64,000 nt of DNA from NCBI RefSeq assembly GCF_001298105.1, contig NZ_LGJH01000148.1, positions 36,077 through 100,076 of the forward strand, written 5' to 3'. A program made the translations under genes and the position numbers. Every line of letters begins with the position of its first letter. Position 1 is the first letter of the stretch. Shown in pieces: positions 1 through 9,510 of this stretch. Origin of the DNA: Novosphingobium sp. ST904 (GTDB lineage: Bacteria > Pseudomonadota > Alphaproteobacteria > Sphingomonadales > Sphingomonadaceae). The notes beneath the pieces were generated by a model. That model saw only the letters and a program-made list of their open reading frames with translations, was not told the origin of the DNA and made no database searches.

Positions 1-216
1 GATCAGTTCCTCGGCACGGGTGGTGAGGATCATGTTTCGCCCCTTGACCACGAGCAGGTCGTCGGCGAAGTATTCGCGCAGGCGGCCCAGCGCGCTGGAC
101 GTCGCCGACTGCGAGAGGCAGAGCCGGTCCGCAGCAAGCGATACGCTCTTCTCGGTCAGCAGCGCGTCGAGCGCGACCAGCAGGTTGAGGTCAAGTCTTC
201 CAAAACGCATCGCCAT
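1..216 (-). CDS. LysR-family transcriptional regulator, N-terminal part
   Basis: Reading the minus strand from ATG 216 (an in-frame ATG at 210 is an alternative) gives about 72 residues beginning [20 protein letters not shown], followed by a winged-helix pattern ([36 protein letters not shown]). This is the LysR DNA-binding domain, of the NodD-like type. The effector-binding domain lies beyond the window edge. It sits 24 bp downstream of the dehydrogenase gene in the same direction, so it may be co-transcribed and may regulate the neighbouring catabolic genes. The target cannot be told from the sequence. Confidence 0.85.
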   Translation of the reverse strand, partial: MAMRFGRLDLNLLVALDALLTEKSVSLAADRLCLSQSATSSALGRLREYFADDLLVVKGRNMILTTRAEELI

Positions 217-240
217 CTCCCGCACCCTCTTCGCTTGTGG

Positions 241-1161
241 TTATTCCAAAGTCGCGAGGGCACTGGCGACCAGTCTAGCAGGATCGCCATCATGCGCAAA
301 ACCCGCATGTTCCGCTGCCGGCGTCGCCAGCCTTGGCTGCGCGGCGAAGGCCGCCTCCAGCGCCGCATCGGGTGCATAAGTCACGAGATCGGGCGAAACC
401 CCGCACTGGCGCGCCGCTTCTTCGGCAAGCGCGCCCATAGTCAGGCGCAGCGCCGGCAGGGTCACGGCGCGGGTCGGCGGCAGCAGCGCGCTGTCCAGCG
501 TCAGGGCGTGGACGAAATTGTCCGCACAACGCGCGACCGACTGCGCCCAGATCGTGCCCTGGGCCGAGACCGGGCAAACGAAGGCCTCACCCGCCTTCAG
601 CGCATGGAACAGGTTGGACATGAACGCCGATTTCATGCCTGACGGCCCCTTGGGCCGCGCGAGGATGCCGGGCAGGCGCACTGTCACCGCATCGATCAGG
701 CCGCGGTTGGAGAACATGGCCGCCGCATGTTCCATCATCGCCTTGTGCCCGCCATAGATCATCTTCGGCGACAAGGGCGTGGCATCGTCCACATGGGCAG
801 GCAGCGGATCGCCCAGCACCGCGATGGAACTGGCATAGACCACCCGCAGCCCCGGCGAGAGCGCCGCCGCTTCCTGCAGCAGGTCGTACATCGCGTCGAT
901 ATTGATCCGGCGGGAGGCGCCCGGGTCCGCCTCGGCCGCGCCGCCCGGCACCGTTGCCAGATGGACGAGCGCGTCGCAGCCCCGCCCCAGCGCTTCGGCG
1001 CGGACCCCGGCATCGCCAAGGTCGCCTTCCACCGGCCGGACGCCCGGCGGGATGCCGCCGGCGTGGCTGTCTATTCCGGAGACCTCGTGCCCGGCCTCCA
1101 GCAGGCGGCGGGCAAGTTCCCGGCCCACGAACCCGCCTGCCCCGGTGACGACGACTTTCAC
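241..1161 (-). CDS. NAD-dependent epimerase/dehydratase, D-erythronate dehydrogenase (DenD)-like
   Basis: Extended SDR of about 306 residues. It has the Rossmann motif TGAGGFVGRELARRL at the N-terminus, HLATVPGG, an YASSIAVLG strand and a YGGHK motif carrying the catalytic Tyr and Lys. The later stretch GTIWAQSVARCADNFVHAL resembles the DenD family, which oxidises D-erythronate to a 2-keto acid in tetronate use. I chose GTG 1161 because AAGGAG lies six bases upstream; a TTG start 24 bases further up has no such site. It follows the TonB receptor gene by 51 bp, so uptake and oxidation may be coupled. The substrate is inferred by family resemblance only. Confidence 0.8.
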   Translation of the reverse strand: MKVVVTGAGGFVGRELARRLLEAGHEVSGIDSHAGGIPPGVRPVEGDLGDAGVRAEALGRGCDALVHLATVPGGAAEADPGASRRINIDAMYDLLQEAAALSPGLRVVYASSIAVLGDPLPAHVDDATPLSPKMIYGGHKAMMEHAAAMFSNRGLIDAVTVRLPGILARPKGPSGMKSAFMSNLFHALKAGEAFVCPVSAQGTIWAQSVARCADNFVHALTLDSALLPPTRAVTLPALRLTMGALAEEAARQCGVSPDLVTYAPDAALEAAFAAQPRLATPAAEHAGFAHDGDPARLVASALATLE

Positions 1162-1212
1162 TGCATTCTCCTTGAGTAACGGCAAGCACAGGCCCCGCGC
1201 AGCATCCCGGCC

Positions 1213-3669
1213 TCAGAACGTTCCCGAAAGGCGCAGGCCATAAGTGCGCGGAGCGGTGTAGCGCGCCACCGCGAAGCCGATGGGCGAGGACTGCGGCGTG
1301 GCGACGCGGCGCTTGTTCTCGATGTTCTGGACGAAGGCGCCGATCGAAAGCCCGCCGTCCGACAGGCGCAGCGTCAGGTTGGCGTCGGTCAGCCAGTAAC
1401 CGCGGATCTTCTCGAAATCGAGATACTCGAATGCGCCGTATTGCGAGGACCGCCACGAAGTGTTGACGCTGCCGACCAGTTCGTAATCGTCGCCCAGCGG
1501 CACGACCTGTTCGGCGCCGAGGTTGACCGTCCACTTGGGCGAGAACAGCAGCGGGCGGCCCGAACAGTTGAACGCCAGGATCGGCGTTACCCCGTCGCTC
1601 AGGTAATCCCCGGTGGCGGAAGAAGGACAGTTGATGTTGTTGCGCGGCGAGGCGGTGGTAAGCGTCAGCTCCTTGTATTCGGTATCGAGATACTGGACCT
1701 TGGCCGAAAGCGTGGTGTTGCGCATCGGCTTGACCATCAGGTCCACGTCGAAGCCCTTGATGTCGGCGCGCCCGGCATTGTCGATGGTGTTGATCAGCAC
1801 GGAATCCGGCGAGACCGTGAAGTAGTTGATCTGCTGGTCCTTGTACTTCCAGTAGAAGGCTTCGACGTTGAGCTGGACGTGGTCGTTGAGGAAACGGTTC
1901 TTCGAACCGATGGTATAGGCGGTGATGAATTCCGGGTTGTAGGTCGGATTGCCTTCGGAAAGCTGGAAGCCGCCCGCGCGGTAGCCGGTTTCGACCGAAC
2001 CATAGAGCAGCGAATCCTTCGCCAGGTCGAACTCGGCTCCCACCTTCCACGTCACGCGGCTGAAGTTGCCGGAATCGACCACCGGATAGTAGGTCTTGAG
2101 GATCAGGCCCGCGCCGCTGAGCAGCGGATAGACCTGATCGCTCGCCGCATCGGTGCTGCCCGGCGCGATATAGCCGTTCGCGATCAGCCAGTTCACGGTA
2201 TCGCCGGTAGAGGTGAAATTCGGGAAGTTCGGGATATTGCCCGGCACCGCGCAACCCTGCCCGAAGGAATCGGGCGGCGTCACTGCCGGAATGCCGCCGC
2301 AGAAGGCGATGAAATTGTTGATGATCCCGTCGATCGACTTGTGATCGCGCGTATAGCGCAGGCCGCCGATCAGGCGGAAACTGTCGGTCAGGTTGGCGGT
2401 AAGCTGGCCGAAGCCCGCCAGGCTCCGGGTCTTGTGCGTGTAGTGCTGGATCGGCAGCACGAATTCCTGGTTGTATTCTCCGGTATTGCGGATCTTCTCA
2501 TCGAAGAAGAAGCCGCCGACCACGTAATCGAACATGCCGACCGTGCCCGCCAGCCGCGTTTCGAGGCTGAACTGGCGGTCCTTCTCATTCGTGTAGGCGG
2601 TGTTGAATGCGGGACCGTAGAAGAAGCTCTCAGCCTTGGTGTTGCGGTACGCAGGCAGGACGGTGAGCGTTCCGATGCCGGTGTCCAGCGTGACTTCGGC
2701 GTTGAGGCCCCAATAGGTCGCGTCGTTCATCTGCTGGCGGTTCATCGCCGTGAGGAACCCGAAGCCCGGAGCGCCGAGCTGGGTCTGCCGGTAGGCATTG
2801 GCGGCATCGGTGTTCAGCCCTTCCGAACTGTCGAACCCGGCAGGCGTGAAGGTGAATCCGGTCGCCCCCGGCGTGAACGAACCGATATAGCTCGATCCCG
2901 CGCCCACGCCGCCCACATGCGTGTAATCGCCGCCAAGACGGATGCTGAACCGGTCCGTCGGTTCGAACAGGAATTGCGCGCGCAGGCCGCTGCGATCGAG
3001 ATCGTCGCTGCCGTCGCGGTTGTAGCCGTCATGGTACTGATGCGTCGCCGCCACGCGCAGCGCGGCATTTTCACCCAGCGCGAGATTGGCGAAACCCTCG
3101 GCGCCGACGGCGTCGTAATTACCCACCGTCAGGGTGAAGCCGCCGGAACTGCGGCCGAGTTCGGGCCGGTTGGGTATGATGTTCACCGCACCGCCGGTGG
3201 CATTGCGGCCATAGAGGATGCCCTGCGGCCCCTTCAGCACCTCCACGCGGGCAAGGTCGTAGAATGCCGAACCGAACGCCCCCGCCGCGCGGCCCAGCAC
3301 AACGCCGTCATAACTGGGCGTGACGGCCGGATCGTTGTAGCTCGAATTGGTGATGTTGCCGACGCCGCGCAGGAATATCGAGGTGTTCGAACCGCCGCCG
3401 TTGGTCACCGTAAGCGCAGGCACCGCCTTGTTCAGCGCGTCCGCCTGGGTGATGCCCTGCTGCAGCAATCGATCTCCGCCCACGGCATCGATGGCGATGC
3501 CCGCATCCTGGAGCGTTTCGGCGCGGCGCTGGGCGGTGACGATGATGTCGCCAAGGCCGGAACTGTCCTGCGCCGGTGCAGCTTCCTGCGCGAGCGCGGG
3601 CATGGCGCCGCCGAAGACGGCGAGCATCATCACGGCCAGACTCGAGGAATGGAAAAGTCGATTGCGCAT
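1213..3669 (-). CDS. TonB-dependent outer-membrane receptor
   Basis: About 818 residues. ATG 3669 is preceded by GGGAGGAG and starts a clear signal peptide (MRNRLFHSSSLAVMML...ALA). A TonB-box-like DIIVTAQRRAET follows, then a plug domain with the typical RVEVLKGPQGILYGRN and GGAVNIIPNRP motifs, and a long beta-barrel ending in phenylalanine (LRLSGTF). The product takes up a specific substrate through the outer membrane using TonB energy. It resembles the broad sphingomonad receptor class near aromatic or sugar catabolic genes, not a clear siderophore receptor. It is divergent from the FAD monooxygenase gene at 3806, and the 136-bp gap between them should hold the promoters. The substrate is unknown. 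Confidence 0.95.
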   Translation of the reverse strand: MRNRLFHSSSLAVMMLAVFGGAMPALAQEAAPAQDSSGLGDIIVTAQRRAETLQDAGIAIDAVGGDRLLQQGITQADALNKAVPALTVTNGGGSNTSIFLRGVGNITNSSYNDPAVTPSYDGVVLGRAAGAFGSAFYDLARVEVLKGPQGILYGRNATGGAVNIIPNRPELGRSSGGFTLTVGNYDAVGAEGFANLALGENAALRVAATHQYHDGYNRDGSDDLDRSGLRAQFLFEPTDRFSIRLGGDYTHVGGVGAGSSYIGSFTPGATGFTFTPAGFDSSEGLNTDAANAYRQTQLGAPGFGFLTAMNRQQMNDATYWGLNAEVTLDTGIGTLTVLPAYRNTKAESFFYGPAFNTAYTNEKDRQFSLETRLAGTVGMFDYVVGGFFFDEKIRNTGEYNQEFVLPIQHYTHKTRSLAGFGQLTANLTDSFRLIGGLRYTRDHKSIDGIINNFIAFCGGIPAVTPPDSFGQGCAVPGNIPNFPNFTSTGDTVNWLIANGYIAPGSTDAASDQVYPLLSGAGLILKTYYPVVDSGNFSRVTWKVGAEFDLAKDSLLYGSVETGYRAGGFQLSEGNPTYNPEFITAYTIGSKNRFLNDHVQLNVEAFYWKYKDQQINYFTVSPDSVLINTIDNAGRADIKGFDVDLMVKPMRNTTLSAKVQYLDTEYKELTLTTASPRNNINCPSSATGDYLSDGVTPILAFNCSGRPLLFSPKWTVNLGAEQVVPLGDDYELVGSVNTSWRSSQYGAFEYLDFEKIRGYWLTDANLTLRLSDGGLSIGAFVQNIENKRRVATPQSSPIGFAVARYTAPRTYGLRLSGTF

Positions 3670-3805
3670 GGCGCTCCTCCCGATGTGTTTGTTCTTGCCG
3701 TCGGGGCTAGCCAAGCGGCCGGCGTTGGTCACACCGATTGTATCGATGGGCAGGCATCCACAGTTCGGATTTGTGTGACGACGCGGCCTCGCTACCTCTC
3801 GTGGC

Positions 3806-4945
3806 ATGACACGGGAGAGCATCAGCAGCATCGCCACGGCACTTGTCGTGGGCGGGGGAATCGGCGGCATGGCCACGGCCATCAGCCTTGCGGAACGGGG
3901 CGTTCGGGTGGACCTGATCGACCTCGATCCGGAATGGCGGGTCTATGGCGCCGGCATCACGATAACCGGGCCGACCTTGCGCGCCTATCGGCGGCTCGGC
4001 CTGCTAGAGCAGATCAAGAAGGCAGGCGCCATCACCAACCGGACGCGGCTGTTCCGCCATGACGGAACCCACCTGCACGATCTCGACGAACCGGTGATCG
4101 AGGAAGGCCTGCCCGCAACCGGCGGGATCATGCGCCCCGTGCTCCACCGGATCATGCAGGCACGGGTACGCGAACTGGAGATTCCCGTCCGTCTGGGCCT
4201 GACGGTCAACCATCTGGCAAGCGACGCCAGCGGTGTCGACGTGACGTTTTCCGATGGCACGAACGGCCGCTACGACCTCGTGGCGGGGGCCGACAGTGTC
4301 TATTCGACCGTGCGCGAACTCGCCTTCCCGCACATGGGCCCCGCCCAGCCGACCGGGCAGGGCTGCTGGCGCATCTCCATCCGCAAGCCGCCCGGACTCG
4401 ACGCCGGCGAATTCTTCCTCGGCCACGACAACCCCTGCGGCATCACCGCCTGCAGCCCGGACAACGTCTACATGTGGATGCTGACCCGGCACGAACCGCG
4501 CGAGAGCTTCATGGACGAGGAGGAACTCCACGCCGCGCTCAAGGCCCTGCTTGCAGACTTCGGCGGCAATGCCGGATGGATTCGCGACAACATGACCTGC
4601 GAGGACTGGATCAATTACCGCCCCCTCGCCGCGGCCCTGCAACCGCGCCCCTGGAGCCGGGGCCGGATCGTGCTGGTGGGCGATGCCGTTCATGCCACCA
4701 CGCCGCACCTCGCCTCGGGCGCCGGGATGGCGGTGGAAAGCGGCATCGTCCTGGCCGAGGAACTGGCCAATGCCGACACGGTGGAAGCAGGTCTCGCCGC
4801 CTATGAGGAGCGCCGCTTCGACAGGTGCCGCGACGTGATCGAAAGCAGCATCGCCATCGGCAGGCTGCAACTGGAGCACGGGCCGCCCGAAGAACACAAG
4901 GCGCTGCTGGAAGGCGCGCTGACCCGGCTCAACGCCCCGTTCTGA
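3806..4945 (+). CDS. FAD-dependent aromatic-ring monooxygenase
   Basis: 379 residues of the UbiH/PHBH flavoprotein hydroxylase family, which uses NAD(P)H and oxygen to hydroxylate aromatic substrates in the cytoplasm. The FAD-binding GxGxxG motif is LVVGGGIGGMATAISLAERG near residue 13. The middle DG motif region is LVAGADSVYSTVR, and the second FAD motif is GDAVHATTPHLASGAG near residue 292. The length is normal for the family. It is divergently transcribed from the TonB receptor gene, so the two may serve one substrate. A specific reaction such as hydroxybenzoate hydroxylation cannot be assigned from the sequence alone. Confidence 0.88.
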   Translation: MTRESISSIATALVVGGGIGGMATAISLAERGVRVDLIDLDPEWRVYGAGITITGPTLRAYRRLGLLEQIKKAGAITNRTRLFRHDGTHLHDLDEPVIEEGLPATGGIMRPVLHRIMQARVRELEIPVRLGLTVNHLASDASGVDVTFSDGTNGRYDLVAGADSVYSTVRELAFPHMGPAQPTGQGCWRISIRKPPGLDAGEFFLGHDNPCGITACSPDNVYMWMLTRHEPRESFMDEEELHAALKALLADFGGNAGWIRDNMTCEDWINYRPLAAALQPRPWSRGRIVLVGDAVHATTPHLASGAGMAVESGIVLAEELANADTVEAGLAAYEERRFDRCRDVIESSIAIGRLQLEHGPPEEHKALLEGALTRLNAPF

Positions 4946-5174
4946 CGATCTATCGGGAACGCCCTGCACTGCTGCCTCGCGCGTGTCCGGCGGCGGCAGG
5001 GCAGCGCGTCGATCCCCCGGCAGCCGCGAATTCCCGCGCTTCGCGGGGCCGCGGAAAGGCACGCCTGCAACAAAGATGCGGCGGCAGCGATCCAAGGTGC
5101 TGCAAATCCCGCCATATCTTGATACCCTCTGCCCACGGCCGAACGCCCCCGAGATCAACCGGAAGGAGCAGAGG

Positions 5175-5282
5175 ATGCCTCGCAAGCGCAACATCGCCCC
5201 CAGATGGCTCATGCCCCTGCTGCTCGCCGGTTCGATGGTGGCAGCGGGACTTGCGGCAACTCTCGTGTCATCCTTCCAGTAG
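5175..5282 (+). CDS. Small single-pass membrane protein, 35 residues
   Basis: A short reading frame starts at ATG 5175 after a strong ribosome site (GGAAGGAG, with GAGG closer in). The product begins with a basic segment (MPRKRNIAPRW) followed by one hydrophobic helix (LMPLLLAGSMVAAGLAATLV). It could be a small inner-membrane peptide, or a leader coupled to the antiporter gene that starts 53 bp downstream. I do not recognise a family. The good ribosome site and the basic-hydrophobic layout are the only support. Confidence 0.5.
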   Translation: MPRKRNIAPRWLMPLLLAGSMVAAGLAATLVSSFQ

Positions 5283-5335
5283 GTGGGCGGCGAGCCGGCC
5301 ATACCCCGCCACGCCGCCGGAGCGAGGAGCAGTGC

Positions 5336-6991
5336 TTGCCGCATCATACGCCCTTGATCGGAACCATCGTCGCCGGGCTGGTGGCGGCTTTCGCAATGGG
5401 GGCGCTGGCACACCGGCTGCGGATATCCCCGGTAGCAGGATACCTGTTCGCCGGAGTCCTCGTCGGCCCGTTCACCCCGGGCTTCGTCGCCAATTCCGCC
5501 CTCGCCAACGAACTGGCCGAAATCGGCGTCATCCTGCTGATGTTCGGCGTCGGCCTGCATTTTTCCTTGCGCGACCTGATGTCCGTGAAGGCCATCGCCG
5601 TTCCCGGCGCGGTGCTCCAGATCGCCGTGGCGACCGCGCTTGGCGCGGGCCTTGCGGTCCATCTCGGGTGGAGCCTTGCCGCGGGCCTGGTGTTCGGACT
5701 GGCATTGTCGGTGGCGAGCACGGTCGTCCTGCTGCGCGCGTTGCAGGCCGGAAATCTGGTCGATACGGAAAGGGGGCGGATCGCCATCGGCTGGCTGATC
5801 GTCGAAGACCTCGCCATGGTGCTGGTGCTCGTCCTGCTGCCGGTGCTCGCCGGCATCCTGAACGGGGCGGCGGCGGATACCGCCAATCTCGCGAAGATCG
5901 TCGGCATCACCATCGCCAAGGTGGGCGGCTTCATTGCCCTGATGCTGATCGTCGGCAAGCGGGCGATCCCGGCCGCATTGCACTGGGCGGCCCATACCGG
6001 ATCGCGCGAACTTTTCCGTCTGGCCGTTCTCGCCATCGCGCTCGGCGTGGCGTTCGGCGCGGCCTATGTCTTCGACGTTTCCTTCGCGCTGGGCGCCTTC
6101 TTCGCCGGCATGGTCATGGGCGAGCGGCAGTTGAGCCGCCGCGCGGCGGAAGAAACCCTGCCCCTGCGGGACGCCTTCGCCGTGCTGTTCTTCGTCTCGG
6201 TGGGGATGCTGTTCGACCCGGCGGTGCTGATCGAACGCACCGGCGCCCTGGCCGCGACCGTCCTTATCATCGTCATCGGCAAATCGGCCGTGGCGCTCGC
6301 GATCGTGCGCGCATTCGGCCACCCGCTCCAGACCGGGTTCGCAGTGGCTGCGGGCCTGGCGCAGATCGGCGAATTCTCCTTCATGCTGGCAGCCCTCGGC
6401 GTCCGCCTCGATCTCCTGCCCGAGGAAGGCCGCGACCTGATCCTCGCCGGGGCCATCCTGTCCATCCTGGCCAATCCGCTGATCTTCCGCCTGCTGGCAA
6501 GCCGTCACGCCATCGTGAAAGCCGCCGTGCCCACCGGGGCTTCCCCCACCGGCAACGGCGACCAGGCGCGTCGCGGCCATGTTATCCTCGTGGGCTACGG
6601 GAGGGTCGGAAAACTGGTTGCCGACGGCATGGGCTCCGGCAACCGGTCACTGGTGATCGTCGAGGAGCAGGACGATCTGGCGAAGGCGGCGCGGGAAACG
6701 GGGCTCGATCTGATCACCGGCAACGCGGCAACCGCAGACATACTCGACCAGGCCGGGATAAGGGACGCCAGCAAGCTGATCATCGCCATTCCCGAAGGCT
6801 TCGAAGGCGGCGTGATCGCGCAGCGCGCACGCCAGATCAATCCCGAGATCGAGATTCTCGCCCGCGCCCATTCGGATGAGGAAGTCGAGCATCTCAAGCA
6901 GGTCGGCGCGGATCACGTCGTCATGGGAGAGCGCGAAATCGCCCGAAGCCTGCTGACGCTGGCCTCGATCCGCAGGCCTCGGCCGGCTTGA
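5336..6991 (+). CDS. ybaL: Monovalent cation:proton antiporter, YbaL/KefB family
   Basis: About 551 residues from a TTG start at 5336 that has GAGGAG seven bases upstream; no ATG fits the frame there. The N-terminal ~400 residues are a CPA2-type Na+/H+ exchanger domain with many membrane helices (RISPVAGYLFAGVLVGPFTP, VILLMFGVGLHFSL, FDVSFALGAFFAGMVMGE, DAFAVLFFVSVGMLFDP). A cytoplasmic TrkA-N domain follows (HVILVGYGRVGKLVADGM), and the end carries QVGADHVVMGEREIARSLL. These segments closely match what I know of E. coli YbaL. The role would be potassium or proton exchange in the inner membrane, gated by nucleotide binding. It converges on the AraC-type gene with a 26-bp gap. Confidence 0.92.
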   Translation: MPHHTPLIGTIVAGLVAAFAMGALAHRLRISPVAGYLFAGVLVGPFTPGFVANSALANELAEIGVILLMFGVGLHFSLRDLMSVKAIAVPGAVLQIAVATALGAGLAVHLGWSLAAGLVFGLALSVASTVVLLRALQAGNLVDTERGRIAIGWLIVEDLAMVLVLVLLPVLAGILNGAAADTANLAKIVGITIAKVGGFIALMLIVGKRAIPAALHWAAHTGSRELFRLAVLAIALGVAFGAAYVFDVSFALGAFFAGMVMGERQLSRRAAEETLPLRDAFAVLFFVSVGMLFDPAVLIERTGALAATVLIIVIGKSAVALAIVRAFGHPLQTGFAVAAGLAQIGEFSFMLAALGVRLDLLPEEGRDLILAGAILSILANPLIFRLLASRHAIVKAAVPTGASPTGNGDQARRGHVILVGYGRVGKLVADGMGSGNRSLVIVEEQDDLAKAARETGLDLITGNAATADILDQAGIRDASKLIIAIPEGFEGGVIAQRARQINPEIEILARAHSDEEVEHLKQVGADHVVMGEREIARSLLTLASIRRPRPA

Positions 6992-7017
6992 ACAACCGGG
7001 CGCCGGGATATCGGTGC

Positions 7018-8070
7018 TCAGGGCAACGCTTCCCGCGCCGCCTGGCGAATCTCGCGCGGCGAGGCGGCGAGGCTGCTCCGCGCAAAGCGCGACATGACCG
7101 ACTGCTCGGCGAAGCCCAGCTTCTCCGATATGCGGCTGAGCGGCAGGTCGGTCTGCTGGAGGTAATAGAGCATGAAGTCCCGGCGGACCTCGTCCTTGAT
7201 CGATTGGAAGCTGATGCTTTCTTCGTGAAGACGCCGGTGCAGGGTGCGCGGATGAAGGTTGAGATGGCGGGCGACATCGTCGTTCCCGCAGCGACCGGTC
7301 CAGAGCAGTTGCATCACCACGCCGCGTACTTGCGCATGGACCGGCGGGCGCTGTTGCCGGAACCGGCGGGAAACATGCTCGGTCACGTCGCGCAGGCCCT
7401 GCCGGTCGGCATCGGCGACCGGACTTTCAAGATCGCCCACCGTGAAGACCACGCCGTCCTCGTTCTGGCAGAAACGCACTTCGCAGCCGAAATGCTCGCG
7501 GTAGACTTTCGCGGGGGACAAAGCCTGGTGGCGAAAGTGGACGCGGCGCGCGCCAACGCGCTGCCCGGTGATCGCGCGGGCGCCCAGGTGTCCGGCCAAT
7601 AGCACCTGCTCGATCGCCTGGCTGCGCGCCGGCAAATCCTCGGCCAGCAGTTCGTGGCCCATGAAGACATGCTGCCCACCGGCGGATCGCCCCATCCAAA
7701 CCCGCGCGGCAAGACTGTGCGCGGCATTGTGCGTGGCGGCATAGGACAGCGCGTCACCGAACCGCAGGACGCTGCGCATGGCTGCACCGAGCGGCCCGAA
7801 CACATCCACGCCGCCCTGCCGCTGCGCAAGACGCAGGCCGAAATCCGGCCGGTCCAGCACGTCCGCCGCCCGGCCCACGACTTTCAGCCATTGCCCGCAC
7901 GTTATCGCCCCGGCCCGGTCGCAGGCTTCCTCGTCCAGCCCGACCGCGCACAAGAGGGACTGCGGATCGCCGCCAAGATCGCGCACGACCTGCGGAAAAT
8001 GGCGCAGCAGCCGCGCCTGGATCACCTGCGTTCCCGCATCCGGCGTGCCATCGACGAAAGGCTCCCGCAT
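7018..8070 (-). CDS. AraC-family transcriptional regulator (Arabinose_bd-type N-domain)
   Basis: 350 residues. The N-terminal ~200 residues resemble the OruR-type ligand domain (LLRHFPQVVRDLGGDP..., DVFGPLGAAMRSVLRFGDAL). The C-terminal third is the double helix-turn-helix (HLNLHPRTLHRRLHEESISF, RISEKLGFAEQSVMSRFARS). The family generally activates nearby catabolic genes upon ligand binding. Its stop faces the antiporter gene. The sulfotransferase gene lies 132 bp upstream on the same strand, making it a possible partner, but nothing in the sequence names the ligand. Confidence 0.9.
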   Translation of the reverse strand: MREPFVDGTPDAGTQVIQARLLRHFPQVVRDLGGDPQSLLCAVGLDEEACDRAGAITCGQWLKVVGRAADVLDRPDFGLRLAQRQGGVDVFGPLGAAMRSVLRFGDALSYAATHNAAHSLAARVWMGRSAGGQHVFMGHELLAEDLPARSQAIEQVLLAGHLGARAITGQRVGARRVHFRHQALSPAKVYREHFGCEVRFCQNEDGVVFTVGDLESPVADADRQGLRDVTEHVSRRFRQQRPPVHAQVRGVVMQLLWTGRCGNDDVARHLNLHPRTLHRRLHEESISFQSIKDEVRRDFMLYYLQQTDLPLSRISEKLGFAEQSVMSRFARSSLAASPREIRQAAREALP

Positions 8071-8202
8071 CTTCTTCGCCGCTCCCGACCGACTCAGCGC
8101 AGGGCCGCACCCCGCCGCTTATGGCTGCAAGAGATGCTCCTGCCTGCAAGGCAGGGTCAACGCGGAGGGCAACGCCTTGGCGATAGCGTCAGCCCCGCCG
8201 TA

Positions 8203-9348
8203 TCACGAGCGCGTGGGAATGCGGAACCGCTCCACGTAATCGGCGAATTCCCGCCTCACCCCGGCGGCATCGAGGCCGTAGTCCTCCAGCCGATATTCAT
8301 GCCGGCCGTGCCTGCCCTTGGGATTGTCGGCGAGGAAAGCGGTCATCGCCGCTTCCGCCCGCGCCGTCAGCGGTTCGCCGAAATGATCGTAAAGCCGCTT
8401 CATCTGGCCCACCGGATCGCGCATCTGCGCATCGTACTGGATATCGAAGATCGCGTCCGCGCCGTGTTTCGCGCGGTATGCATCCTGCCGGGCGATCATG
8501 AGGTGGAATATCTCCACCATCTGCGCGCCGATGGCATGGGCGTCTACCGCGTCGCTGTACATTCGCCGCACCGCGTGGATGAGGCTGCATGCCGAGCCCA
8601 CCACTTCCACCGGATCGCGATGAGTCATGACAAGCTGCGCATCGGGATAGACTTCGGTCAGCTCGTCCAGAAACAGCGGATGCCAGGGATTCTTCAACGT
8701 CCAGCGCCCGGGCGCCTCGGCCTGAAGGCATTGCAGCAGACGCTTGTGATAACGGAAGGCCGGGCGATAGTCGGCCTCGTGCAGGAACCACTGCCGATAG
8801 CCGGGAACATGGGCCTGCGCCTCGTAGACTTGCGCGCAGAACGAAGGCGCCATGGCGAACTGACACTCGGTGGGGCTGTCGGAATCTTCATGGTGGATCG
8901 CGGCGATATGGGGGGCGGCGCCGATCGCGCGCGCCATCTGCGCCTGCATCCGCTCGAAACGCGGGCCGGCTGACAGTTCGTCGCTGCGCGGCGGCGGCAC
9001 CGGGTCGAACGCTTCCCAGCGCAGGAAACAACGGCGGTCCGGGTCGGCGGCCAGCAGGTTGATGGTCAGTGTCGTGCCGGTGCGGGGCAGGCCGAAGACG
9101 AACATCGGCTTTTCGACCGGACGCTCCAGCAGTTCGGGATGACGCGCCAGCCAGTCTTCCACTTTCATCCGGCCCGCCAGCGCCGAGACCAGCGAGCCGA
9201 TGGAGCGCTGCCGGCCCGCTTCGGTAAGCGCAGCCTCGTTCTGGTAATCCTCCAGCAGGATCGCGAGGCCCGACAGGACCGCCTCGTCGCCAAAGTCGTT
9301 AAGGCCCGTCTCCGCGCTTGCCGCCGCAATGATGTCCTCGACCTTCAC
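8203..9348 (-). CDS. Sulfotransferase-family protein (PAPS-type P-loop)
   Basis: 381 residues from a GTG start at 9348. The phosphosulfate-binding P-loop is VFGLPRTGTT at about residues 84-93. The later THRDPVEVVGSACSLIHAVR stretch is the usual 3'-phosphate loop of sulfotransferases. GRWTLKNPWHPLFLDEL is typical of the sphingomonad and mycobacterial Sulfotransfer_3 group. The presumed reaction moves sulfate from PAPS to an alcohol or phenol; many such proteins in sphingomonads have no proven substrate. An exact CTTGACCGAT, part of a motif seen near two other genes here, lies about 80 bp upstream. A second, frameshifted relative is at 18322. Confidence 0.85.
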   Translation of the reverse strand: MKVEDIIAAASAETGLNDFGDEAVLSGLAILLEDYQNEAALTEAGRQRSIGSLVSALAGRMKVEDWLARHPELLERPVEKPMFVFGLPRTGTTLTINLLAADPDRRCFLRWEAFDPVPPPRSDELSAGPRFERMQAQMARAIGAAPHIAAIHHEDSDSPTECQFAMAPSFCAQVYEAQAHVPGYRQWFLHEADYRPAFRYHKRLLQCLQAEAPGRWTLKNPWHPLFLDELTEVYPDAQLVMTHRDPVEVVGSACSLIHAVRRMYSDAVDAHAIGAQMVEIFHLMIARQDAYRAKHGADAIFDIQYDAQMRDPVGQMKRLYDHFGEPLTARAEAAMTAFLADNPKGRHGRHEYRLEDYGLDAAGVRREFADYVERFRIPTRS

Positions 9349-9428
9349 CCGCTTGTCCCCTCACCTTCCTCTGCCGCGTCGTGCGCGCGGTTCGAAGGCC
9401 GGGTCTAGCCGCAGCAGCCGGCACTTTT

Positions 9429-9447
9429 CTTGACCGATAAGGACATC
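9429..9447. promoter_or_regulatory. Partial copy of the TTGACCGATCRCGACAA motif
   Basis: CTTGACCGAT at 9429-9438 followed by GACATC matches the left half of the motif at 26306 and 29539 exactly and its right half loosely. It lies upstream of the minus-strand sulfotransferase gene. It may be a weak operator or a chance match. Confidence 0.3.
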
Positions 9448-9471
9448 GCACCAGAACGCGCAGGCGCGATA

Positions 9472-9497
9472 CCCCCGCCTCCCGGAAGAGGCGGGGG
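9472..9497 (-). terminator. Strong GC hairpin after the exported-protein gene
   Basis: A perfect 9-bp inverted repeat (CCCCCGCCT at 9472-9480 and AGGCGGGGG at 9489-9497, loop of 8) lies 13 bp past the stop of the minus-strand gene ending at 9511. There is no T-run, so it may be a weak terminator or an mRNA-stabilising hairpin. Confidence 0.5.
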
Positions 9498-9510
9498 CAA
9501 GGAAGCGCCG

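Noticed and set aside
587..2254. Long minus-strand open frame across the dehydrogenase and receptor genes
   Set aside because: Runs through two real genes in another frame and has no start signal or recognisable motif.
1441..4062. Long plus-strand open frame (over 870 codons) opposite the TonB receptor
   Set aside because: Composition is Arg/Gly/Ala-rich with no domain, and it is fully antisense to a well-supported receptor; a GC-codon shadow.
4004..6580. Minus-strand frame of about 850 codons opposite the monooxygenase and antiporter
   Set aside because: Gly/Arg/His-rich shadow; both genes on the other strand have clear family motifs.
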